Of a DNA stretch of 5,435 nt, positions 1-5,435 are shown piece by piece (position 1 is the stretch's first letter; every line of letters starts with the position of its first letter). Under the pieces are notes generated by a model, which saw only the letters and a list, made by a program, of their open reading frames with translations, was not told where the DNA came from and did no database searches. The stretch comes from Bacteroidota bacterium (lineage in GTDB: Bacteria; Bacteroidota; Ignavibacteria; Ignavibacteriales; Ignavibacteriaceae): NCBI GenBank assembly GCA_021790055.1, contig JAJYIL010000243.1, positions 1 to 5,435 on the forward strand. Direction: 5' to 3'. Position numbers and translations under genes: made by a program.

Positions 1-78
1 TGTTGCAAATATAGTGGAATGTTTTTCTCTTGGAGGGATTGGTCTAACATCAAGCTCTTTTACAGGTGTAGCGCTCAT
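1..78 (-). CDS. DUF2249-type protein, N-terminal fragment (runs off left edge)
   Basis: Reading the minus strand from ATG at 78 down to base 1 gives 26 uninterrupted codons, with residues 8-23 reading ELDVRPIPPREKHSTI. This (L/V)DVR-x-(I/L)PP-x-x-x-H-x-x-IF pattern is how the small DUF2249 domain (PF10006, about 70-80 residues) usually begins. DUF2249 proteins are small cytoplasmic proteins of unproven biochemical function. From general knowledge they are often encoded near hemerythrin-like, nitrite/nitric-oxide or other anaerobic-respiration genes. The start at 78 is preferred because AAGGA lies 6 nt upstream of it. An in-frame ATG at 93 would add five residues but has no ribosome-binding site. 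The rest of the gene lies outside the window, so total length and any fused domain are unknown. It is transcribed divergently from the radical SAM gene. The family call rests on 26 residues recognised by eye. Confidence 0.72.
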   Translation of the reverse strand, partial: MSATPVKELDVRPIPPREKHSTIFAT

Positions 79-84
79 TAATAT

Positions 85-90
85 TCCTTT
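85..90 (-). promoter_or_regulatory. Ribosome-binding site deciding the DUF2249 start
   Basis: On the minus strand AAAGGA ends at base 85, leaving a 6-nt spacer to the ATG at 78. The competing in-frame ATG at 93 overlaps this site and has only an AT-rich, purine-poor leader upstream, so the site selects the ATG at 78. Confidence 0.6.
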
Positions 91-111
91 CATTTTTAAT
101 ACAAAGCTACC

Positions 112-119
112 CAAACATA
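112..119 (-). promoter_or_regulatory. Candidate -7 promoter box of the DUF2249 gene
   Basis: The minus strand reads TATGTTTG here, an exact match to the Bacteroidota -7 consensus TAnnTTTG. It would place transcription start near 105-109 and give a leader of about 30 nt before the ATG at 78. No TTG-type -33 element is seen at the usual distance. That position is occupied by the palindrome at 133-144, which suggests regulated or activator-dependent transcription. The match is by eye and the motif is short. Confidence 0.4.
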
Positions 120-132
120 AAAAGGATTCCTT

Positions 133-154
133 TGACTTAAGTCAGTAAAAGTCA
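133..154. promoter_or_regulatory. Palindromic operator candidate with an extra half-site
   Basis: TGACTTAAGTCA at 133-144 is a perfect 12-bp palindrome. With its flanks it reads TTGAC-TTAA-GTCAG, close to the TTGAy-N4-rTCAA form bound by Crp/Fnr-superfamily regulators. A further AAGTCA at 149-154 repeats the right arm (139-144) at exactly 10 bp, one helical turn. Immediately to the other side, 121-133 is another inverted repeat, AAAGGA-T-TCCTTT. The cluster sits 13 bp upstream of the candidate -7 box of the DUF2249 gene, its centre about 30 bp before the predicted transcription start. That is closer than the usual -41.5 activator position, so repression or a mis-estimated start are both possible. 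The bound protein is inferred from shape only. Confidence 0.45.
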
Positions 155-179
155 ATTTTATTTTTTAACTTATTTGAGA

Positions 180-203
180 TTTTGACAACAGTTATTATCA
201 AAA
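180..203. repeat. Imperfect 24-bp inverted repeat in the divergent spacer
   Basis: TTTTGACAAC at 180-189 and ATTATCAAAA at 194-203 are inverted copies matching at 8 of 10 positions around a 4-nt centre. It lies between the divergent DUF2249 and radical SAM genes, more than 80 bp upstream of the likely radical SAM promoter. It could be a regulator site serving either gene. In such AT-rich sequence chance is a real alternative, and no T-tract suggests a terminator. Confidence 0.25.
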
Positions 204-286
204 TATTGAAAGTTGAAATTGCTTGGCTAATCATTCCAAAGTATAAATTTCTGCAAGTTCTTATTAATTACTAAGATTAAAATCAT

Positions 287-292
287 TATAAT
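287..292 (+). promoter_or_regulatory. Candidate -10 box of the radical SAM gene
   Basis: TATAAT occurs at 287-292, which would start a transcript near 299 with a leader of about 45 nt before the ATG at 345. No convincing -35 or -33 partner is visible at the expected distance, and the surrounding sequence is AT-rich, so this is only a candidate. Confidence 0.28.
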
Positions 293-344
293 ATTTAAGG
301 AGAAAATTGTCTTATTGATCTATTGTATCTAATAGAGATAGATT

Positions 345-1793
345 ATGCATAATGCAATATACCGGTTTCGAAAGGCTGTTCCTTTCTATTTGAATTTAAT
401 TTTGGGGAAAGGCATAATAAGGAAGTATGCCGCTTACCTTGCCGATAGATTTATTTATAAAGTTATTGTTGAGAAGGATAAGCTATATACAAGAAATATC
501 CGGTATGAAAGATACAGGATATTATCAAATCTCGTCGGCACAGTTGAAAGAGCACTTACGAACAAGAACATCTCGACAGGTGTTCGGAAAAAGATAATAG
601 ATGTTTTTGTAGGGAATGTTTTTCTTGCCAGCAAAAAAGTAACAAAGGAAGAATTTATAAAAGAATTTAAGCAGGAACCACCGGGATTTGTTACTATTAG
701 CCCGGGTAAAAAATGTAACCTGAAATGCAGAGGCTGCTATGCTGGCAGCGATTCAATCGCATCTGCTAAGCTTGATTACCAAAAGGTTGACAGAATCATA
801 AGTGAAAAAACAAGCCTTTGGAATTCGTTCTTTACGGTTATCTCAGGCGGAGAACCCTTAATGTGGTATTCAAACGGTAAAGGAATTTTGGATTTATGCC
901 GCGACCATCCGGATAATTATTTTTTGATGTACACAAACGGTACCCTGATAAATATGAATATGGCTAACCGGATGGCTGAAGCAGGAAATATTTCACCGGC
1001 AATTTCAGTTGAGGGTTTTAAAGCTGAAACAGATGAAAGACGCGGCGAAGGAGTTTACGAAAAGGTTCTGGATGCAATGGCTAACTTAAGGGAAGCAGGA
1101 GTACCTTTCGGCGTTTCTGTAACAGCGACAAGAGACAATGCCGATAAAATAATTTCGGATGAGTTTGTTGACTTCTACTTCGGGAAGCATGGCGCTGTGT
1201 ACGGATGGATTTTCCAGTACATGCCTATCGGCAGATATCAAAGTCTTGATTTAATGATTACGCCTGAGCAAAGAGTCCGGCTGTTAAAGCAGGAGAAGCA
1301 CATCTTGCATGATAAAAAAATCTTTTTCCCTGATTTCTGGAACGGCGGAGTCTATTCGGAAGGCTGCCTGGCAGGCGGCAGATCAGGCGGTACTATTTAT
1401 ATCGAATGGAACGGTAAGGTTACCCATTGCGTATTTTATCCGTATTCTAAAATCAACAAAAAAGATATTTTCGAAAAGGGCGGAAATCTTAACGGCACTT
1501 TAAGATCGGATTTAATTAACGGCATACGCAGCTGGCAGTACGATTACGGTTTTAAGATAAACGGCGACGCCGTAAAAAACTTAATCATGCCATGCGGAAT
1601 AAGAGATCACTATGAATTTACCCGGAGGCATCTTGAAGCAGCCAAGCCGGTACCAATTGACGAAGAAGCCGCCGAAGCTGTTAATGATCTGCTTTATTAT
1701 AGAGGATTGGTTGAGAACAACAATATATTATATTCTTTAACTGAAAAAATTTGGAACGATGAATTTAAAGGTAACAGAAAAGTTAAGCAATAA
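345..1793 (+). CDS. Radical SAM protein with reduced SPASM/Twitch-like C-terminus, substrate unknown
   Basis: This 482-residue cytoplasmic enzyme should cleave S-adenosylmethionine reductively at a [4Fe-4S] cluster. The cluster ligands are C124, C128 and C131 (CNLKCRGC), followed by the SAM-binding SGGEP motif at 167-171, MYTNGT at 195-200 and AISVEG at 219-224, as in the MoaA/PqqE/SkfB-like branch. About 115 residues precede the cluster motif. They include a hydrophobic stretch near 13-25 that could associate with membrane or a partner. After the barrel, GCLAGGR (340-346), WNGKVTHCVFYPYS (355-368) and MPCGIRDHYE (415-424) carry C341, C362 and C417, suggesting a reduced SPASM/Twitch region with an auxiliary cluster. 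ATG at 345 is the first start after an in-frame TAA at 330-332; its ribosome-binding site is weak. The gene stands alone between divergent and convergent neighbours. No precursor peptide or pathway partner is visible, so no reaction is assigned. The radical SAM call is secure; a role in peptide, cofactor or lipid modification is open. Confidence 0.93.
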   Translation: MHNAIYRFRKAVPFYLNLILGKGIIRKYAAYLADRFIYKVIVEKDKLYTRNIRYERYRILSNLVGTVERALTNKNISTGVRKKIIDVFVGNVFLASKKVTKEEFIKEFKQEPPGFVTISPGKKCNLKCRGCYAGSDSIASAKLDYQKVDRIISEKTSLWNSFFTVISGGEPLMWYSNGKGILDLCRDHPDNYFLMYTNGTLINMNMANRMAEAGNISPAISVEGFKAETDERRGEGVYEKVLDAMANLREAGVPFGVSVTATRDNADKIISDEFVDFYFGKHGAVYGWIFQYMPIGRYQSLDLMITPEQRVRLLKQEKHILHDKKIFFPDFWNGGVYSEGCLAGGRSGGTIYIEWNGKVTHCVFYPYSKINKKDIFEKGGNLNGTLRSDLINGIRSWQYDYGFKINGDAVKNLIMPCGIRDHYEFTRRHLEAAKPVPIDEEAAEAVNDLLYYRGLVENNNILYSLTEKIWNDEFKGNRKVKQ

Positions 1794-1830
1794 AAAAGTC
1801 TCCCACCCGTCTAAGTGCCGGATGAGAGAC
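1792..1830 (-). terminator. Rho-independent terminator of the outer-membrane receptor gene
   Basis: On the minus strand, GTCTCTCATCC (1830-1820) pairs with GGGTGGGAGAC (1808-1798) over 11 positions, including two G-T wobbles, around an 11-nt loop, and is followed directly by six T residues (1797-1792). It lies 26 nt past the receptor stop codon. The same hairpin read on the plus strand has two C-A mismatches and no T-tract directly after it; the T8 run at 1848-1855 is 17 nt away. It therefore looks directional. Its T-tract overlaps the TAA stop of the radical SAM gene (1791-1793). Confidence 0.8.
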
Positions 1831-1855
1831 CGGAGTATTGTGAGTCGTTTTTTTT

Positions 1856-4333
1856 CTAATCGTTGTTTATTTCATCGTTTAAATTTATATCCTTTATCTT
1901 ATTCTGATCGGGCTGTTGTTTGTAGTCGTTCAAATTATAAGTTATTCCGAGGTAGAATATTCTTGAATCTCTTCTCCCTGTGTTAAACATTGTAAAGCCA
2001 TTACCATAAGTTTCCGAAGCATATTTCATGGTATTGAAAATATCGCTTAGCCTAAGGTTAACCGAAAGCTTTCCGTTCCAGAATTCTTTTTTTAACGCAA
2101 TGTCGGTAAAGTATATTGCGTTCGTTTTACCCTGGGGTCTTACCACTGGCGAATAATAAGTTGATGTTAATTGAAGAGCTAAGGTTTTATCTATGTCCCA
2201 GGTAGAATTAATTCTGCCTGTCCAGCTATAGCTGTAATTGGAAGTTGTACCTGTAATGTAAACGGGATCATTTATATCTGCCCTGAAATAAGATGCGTTT
2301 GCATTCAATTTCCACCAGGGGAAGAGGCTGCCGTTTGCGATTACTTCAATGCCGTAATTGTTCTCGCTGGCTATGTTCTGGTAAGTTGTTTCGGTAATGC
2401 CGTTATTAATCATATTGCTAATCTGGGTAATCATACCGCTGGTCTGCTTTAAGAATAATGAAGAATAAAGGTTGAAGTCAAAGAAGATGGTGCTGTATCC
2501 CATTTCGTAGGAGTTCGTATATTGCGGCGCAAGGCTTGGATTGCCGTATGTCAGGTTTAATGAATCCGAATAATTGATAAAAGGATTTATTTGCCACGGT
2601 CTCGGTCTATCCACTCTCCGGCTGTAGCTTATTTTAAATTGTTCAAGCGGAGTAAACTGGTAAGCCAGGTATGCTGACGGATAAAGGCTTGTATAATGCC
2701 TATTGAAAGAAATGCCATTATTTATGAGCTGTGCATTTGTCCCATCGTAGTCGCCGCGGATTCCGCCTTCATACTGAAAATTTCCAAATGAGCCGGTGTA
2801 AATTCCATAAATAGCATGTATCTGTTCCTTATAATCGAAATTGTTGCTTCGCGCAGCGTTATTAATCCATAGATTAATTGCCGGATCAAAGTTGAAGAAA
2901 TTGTAATCCATTCCAAGCTCACTGATAGAGCTTTTAATTCCGACATCAAGTCGATTATGTTTGCCAAGCGGTTGGATGTAATCTGACTGGAAAATAAGCA
3001 TGTGGTGAAAATTATTGTATGTGTTATTTATTAAAGAAGCCGGGTCGGAAGAAGGGCTGCCATTCGTAATGTAATAATTATAATTAGTGCCCGAAGCGCT
3101 GTTCATATTGACAGTTGTGTACATAGCGTCGGCAGTCCATTTCTGTTGCGGATTGTCAAAATCTCTTTTATAATCAAGAGAATATGTGGTAGCTTTAACC
3201 ATCCTGTTTGCTTCGCTGGAGTTTACGAAATAATTCTCAAGACTCGATACGTCATTAAGCTGGGAATTTAAAACGTCCCCGGAATTTTTCATGTGGAATT
3301 GCCTGAACTGGGTTGAAAACGATAATGTATTGTTATCGTCTAATAGATAGTCAAGACCAACATTTACATTTCCCATGTACATATTATAACCACCGTTTGA
3401 GCTTTGATCGAGATATGAAGTGCTGTTATCGAAAAAGCTTGTTCTATCGGTCAGGCCTGTTCTGTTAAAGTCGAACATTCTTCCGGATAAATCTCCAAAA
3501 AGGTTTATGTCACCGGTCCTGTAATTGAAATTTGTTCCGCCTGTGTATTTTGTACCTGTGCCAGCATTTAGGTTAAGTATCCCGTTAAAGCCGAGGTTTG
3601 ATTTTTTCTTTAACACGATATTTATTATTCCTGCGGTTCCATCCGGATCATATTTAGCCGACGGATTTGTTACTACTTCAACAGATTTGATTGAGCTGGC
3701 AGGTATCGAAGTAAGCACATCGCTGCTGTTTAATCCTGCCATACCGGTTGGCTTACCGTCGACGAGAATTGTTACATTAGAGCTGCCCATTAAGCTGATG
3801 TTCCCGTCGATATCCACCGTTAAGGCGGGAATGTTTTGCATAACATCAAGGGCGGTTCCGCCAGCGCTTTGCAAATCTTTACCAACGTTTATTACCTGCT
3901 TATCAAGATTGGTTACAATCATGTCGTTCTTTCCCTTTACTACAACCGCACCAAGCTTGATGGAAGAAGCTTTAAGATCAATTGTTCCTATCTGTAGCCC
4001 ATTATTCTTAGGATCTAATTTAATGTTCTTGATAGTTTTTGTGGCAAACCCTATAAAAGACACTTTTGCATAATATTGTCCCGGCGGAACATTTTTAATC
4101 TCAAATATTCCGTTTTCGTTTGAAACTGCACCGGTTATTATGGATGAATCCTTGGAACTGAATATGCTGATGTTTGCATATTCAACCGGTTTTTTACTTG
4201 AAGAATCTACAACTTTTCCGCTTACTGTGCCGGCTATATTTAAATCTTCTTTTTTAGAATTTGATCTTCTTTGCTGACCAAATGTAAAAACACTGGTCAA
4301 AATTAACGCTGAAACTAATAATATTCTTTTCAT
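1856..4333 (-). CDS. TonB-dependent-receptor-like outer-membrane beta-barrel protein
   Basis: This 825-residue protein has a signal peptide (residues 1-19, basic MKR then a hydrophobic core, likely cut before QQ). A carboxypeptidase-regulatory-like beta-sandwich follows at about 35-120 (SGKVVDSSSKKPVEYANI, then GxFEIKNVPPGQY). The plug domain spans about 128-243, ending in NPSAKYDPDGTAGIINIVLK. A long barrel runs to about residue 802 and contains YSRRVDRPRPWQINPF and YGNP (596-599), hallmarks of the outer-membrane barrel family PF14905. Such proteins sit in the outer membrane and are thought to import ligands using TonB energy; the ligand here is unknown. The start at 4333 has GGAG 5 nt upstream. 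The gene is monocistronic in this window: it converges on the radical SAM gene, diverges from the TPR gene, and has no SusD-like partner, so it is not called SusC. An Asn/Asp-rich tail of 23 residues follows the last evident strand, which is unusual because these barrels normally end at that strand. Confidence 0.93.
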   Translation of the reverse strand: MKRILLVSALILTSVFTFGQQRRSNSKKEDLNIAGTVSGKVVDSSSKKPVEYANISIFSSKDSSIITGAVSNENGIFEIKNVPPGQYYAKVSFIGFATKTIKNIKLDPKNNGLQIGTIDLKASSIKLGAVVVKGKNDMIVTNLDKQVINVGKDLQSAGGTALDVMQNIPALTVDIDGNISLMGSSNVTILVDGKPTGMAGLNSSDVLTSIPASSIKSVEVVTNPSAKYDPDGTAGIINIVLKKKSNLGFNGILNLNAGTGTKYTGGTNFNYRTGDINLFGDLSGRMFDFNRTGLTDRTSFFDNSTSYLDQSSNGGYNMYMGNVNVGLDYLLDDNNTLSFSTQFRQFHMKNSGDVLNSQLNDVSSLENYFVNSSEANRMVKATTYSLDYKRDFDNPQQKWTADAMYTTVNMNSASGTNYNYYITNGSPSSDPASLINNTYNNFHHMLIFQSDYIQPLGKHNRLDVGIKSSISELGMDYNFFNFDPAINLWINNAARSNNFDYKEQIHAIYGIYTGSFGNFQYEGGIRGDYDGTNAQLINNGISFNRHYTSLYPSAYLAYQFTPLEQFKISYSRRVDRPRPWQINPFINYSDSLNLTYGNPSLAPQYTNSYEMGYSTIFFDFNLYSSLFLKQTSGMITQISNMINNGITETTYQNIASENNYGIEVIANGSLFPWWKLNANASYFRADINDPVYITGTTSNYSYSWTGRINSTWDIDKTLALQLTSTYYSPVVRPQGKTNAIYFTDIALKKEFWNGKLSVNLRLSDIFNTMKYASETYGNGFTMFNTGRRDSRIFYLGITYNLNDYKQQPDQNKIKDINLNDEINND

Positions 4334-4338
4334 TCTTT

Positions 4339-4342
4339 CTCC
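4339..4342 (-). promoter_or_regulatory. Ribosome-binding site of the receptor gene
   Basis: The minus strand reads GGAG with a 5-nt spacer (AAAGA) before ATG at 4333. Together with the signal peptide that begins at that codon, it fixes the start of the receptor. Confidence 0.65.
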
Positions 4343-4432
4343 GTTATGAGTCTCTTGTTCTTTTTACAAATTCAGTTTTTTGACAGAATCCCTGTGTTTT
4401 TAGTTTAACGAATTGAAGTTGATTTGATAGAT

Positions 4433-4443
4433 GGCAATTTGCC
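4433..4443. repeat. 11-bp palindrome in the divergent spacer
   Basis: GGCAA-T-TTGCC is a perfect inverted repeat with a single central base. It lies about 100 bp upstream of the receptor start and about 160 bp upstream of the TPR gene start. It could be an operator for either divergent gene. It is short enough to be chance. The rest of the spacer (4334-4601) shows no RNA gene, terminator or convincing promoter pair. Confidence 0.22.
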
Positions 4444-4601
4444 TAAGGGAGCGGTATATTTTTTAGATGTGAATTTGAGAGAAGAGAAAAAACAAAAACG
4501 CGGTTATATCCTAAATTAAGTTACATTTATTTACGATAATAAATTAAAAATCTTCTTGGACATAAAGAGTAAGGTAACACCAAGATAAATAAAGAACGAT
4601 T

Positions 4602-5435
4602 ATGGGTTTGTTTTCAAAAAACGATGAGAAAACCTTGCTTGCCGCCGCTAATAAAAAGTATAACCAAAGGGATTTTAGCGGTGCGGCAGCAGATTTTACA
4701 AAAATTATTGAGGCTAATAATAAGTCTTTAGCGGCTTACTATGGAAGAGCGTTATCGAGGTATGCTCTTAAGGATGTTCAGAGCGCCGAGGACGATCTTG
4801 AGTTTATTTTGAAGAACGATGCCGGTTATTCAGACAGAGTTTACTTTTACCTCGGTATAATCTTAACCGGTAAGGGAGAAATAGAGAAAGGATGCAGCTA
4901 TCTAAAAGCTTATTTGAAAAAGAATGAAAGCGATGCTGAAGCATTTGTATGCCTGGCGAAAGCTTATTCTTCATTAAACTCAAATGATGAAGCGATTAAA
5001 TACCTGGATAGAGCGCTCGAAATTGATCCGGCAAATCCCGAATATTTTTTTCAAAGAGGTCTGATAAAGATCCAGCTAAATGAAAATAAAACTGCAATAT
5101 TGGATTTTAATTCGGCGATAGAAATCAATCCACAGCATGCTGTTTCTTATAATGCAAGGGGAACGGCAAAGAGAGCACTTGGTGATTTTGAAGGCGCGTT
5201 GATTGACTTTAACCGGGCTGTTGACTTAGAACCCGGATTTAAGAATGCATTACATAATATAGCATCAGTTAAATATGATTTGAAAGATTTTAAGGAGGCT
5301 ATTAGATACTTAGACCAGGCATTAAACATCGACGATATGTATCCCGATGCCTATCTTCTGCGCGCGAATTCAAAATTCTATTTTGATGATCCTGACGGTG
5401 CGATCGATGATTTTTCTAAAGTTATTGAGATTCAG
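4602..5435 (+). CDS. Tetratricopeptide-repeat (TPR) protein, N-terminal part (runs off right edge)
   Basis: From ATG at 4602 the frame stays open for 278 codons to the last base of the window. The protein begins MGLFSKNDEK with no signal peptide or membrane segment, so it is probably cytoplasmic. From about residue 11 it is built of 34-residue TPR helical pairs. The clearest are at about 112-145 (ending AIKYLDRALEIDPAN), 146-179 (AILDFNSAIEINPQH), 180-213 (ALIDFNRAVDLEPGF), 214-247 (AIRYLDQALNIDDMY) and 248 onward (AIDDFSKVIEIQ). Three more divergent units precede them. TPR arrays are protein-interaction scaffolds, so no specific function follows from this. An in-frame TAA at 4590-4592 makes ATG 4602 the first possible ATG; the preceding AAAGAA is a weak ribosome-binding site. 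The gene diverges from the receptor with a 268-nt spacer. A further domain could follow beyond the window. Confidence 0.9.
   Translation, partial: MGLFSKNDEKTLLAAANKKYNQRDFSGAAADFTKIIEANNKSLAAYYGRALSRYALKDVQSAEDDLEFILKNDAGYSDRVYFYLGIILTGKGEIEKGCSYLKAYLKKNESDAEAFVCLAKAYSSLNSNDEAIKYLDRALEIDPANPEYFFQRGLIKIQLNENKTAILDFNSAIEINPQHAVSYNARGTAKRALGDFEGALIDFNRAVDLEPGFKNALHNIASVKYDLKDFKEAIRYLDQALNIDDMYPDAYLLRANSKFYFDDPDGAIDDFSKVIEIQ

Noticed and set aside
298..303. AAGGAG that could be a ribosome-binding site for an earlier radical SAM start or a leader peptide
   Set aside because: It is 41 nt from the ATG at 345. TTG at 307 meets TGA after three codons, and TTG at 315, which is in frame with the gene, meets TAA at 330-332, so no sensible product follows.
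1309..1503. A 64-codon open frame on the plus strand within the radical SAM gene
   Set aside because: It is out of frame with the conserved C-terminal region of the radical SAM protein and has no supporting signals.
1848..1855. T8 run as a plus-strand terminator for the radical SAM gene
   Set aside because: No stem ends next to it. The nearest hairpin (1798-1830) has two C-A mismatches on this strand and stops 17 nt short.
1759..1986. A 75-codon open frame bridging the convergent genes
   Set aside because: It overlaps the end of the radical SAM gene, the terminator and the 3' end of the receptor gene. Its cysteine- and arginine-rich translation looks random.
3525..4073. A 182-codon open frame on the plus strand
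   Set aside because: It lies wholly inside the receptor gene on the opposite strand, overlapping the conserved plug and regulatory-like domains. Its translation resembles no family and has no ribosome-binding site, so it is a shadow frame.
1856..4333. Calling the receptor SusC
   Set aside because: The domain layout overlaps with SusC, but the barrel motifs fit PF14905 better and no SusD-like gene is adjacent.
4367..4374. TGAATTTG on the minus strand as a -7 box for the receptor
   Set aside because: It misses the invariant second base of TAnnTTTG and has no -33 partner, so it is too weak to list as a promoter.
5147..5329. A 60-codon minus-strand open frame inside the TPR gene
   Set aside because: The plus strand here encodes clear TPR repeats; the minus frame is a by-product of that codon pattern.

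Overview
The window looks like chromosomal DNA from a low-G+C member of the Bacteroidota/Ignavibacteria (FCB) lineage. The evidence is an outer-membrane receptor with a carboxypeptidase-regulatory-like N-terminal domain fused to a TonB-type plug and barrel, an architecture typical of that group, together with weak Shine-Dalgarno sites, AT-rich spacers and a TAnnTTTG-like promoter box. No taxonomic marker gene is present, so the placement is an inference.

Layout from left to right: (1) positions 1-78, minus strand, the first 26 codons of a DUF2249-type protein that runs off the left edge; (2) 79-344, a divergent spacer with a cluster of small palindromes, including a perfect 12-bp TGACTTAAGTCA and a third half-site one helical turn away; (3) 345-1793, plus strand, a complete 482-residue radical SAM protein with a CxxxCxxC cluster motif, a GGEP motif and a reduced SPASM/Twitch-like C-terminal region; (4) 1794-1855, a short convergent spacer holding a strong minus-strand terminator; (5) 1856-4333, minus strand, a complete 825-residue TonB-dependent-receptor-like outer-membrane protein; (6) 4334-4601, a second divergent spacer; (7) 4602 to the right edge, plus strand, the first 278 codons of a tetratricopeptide-repeat protein.

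Each gene faces away from or towards its neighbour (minus, plus, minus, plus), so no two complete genes share an operon here and a common pathway cannot be read from gene order. DUF2249 proteins are often found with anaerobic or nitrogen-oxide metabolism and Crp/Fnr-type regulators. The palindrome upstream of this one fits that picture but does not prove it. The radical SAM protein has no assignable substrate. The receptor has no SusD-like partner in view. I see no mobile element, CRISPR array, RNA gene or convincing new multi-gene system. The best leads are the radical SAM enzyme of unknown role and the regulatory-looking spacer upstream of it.
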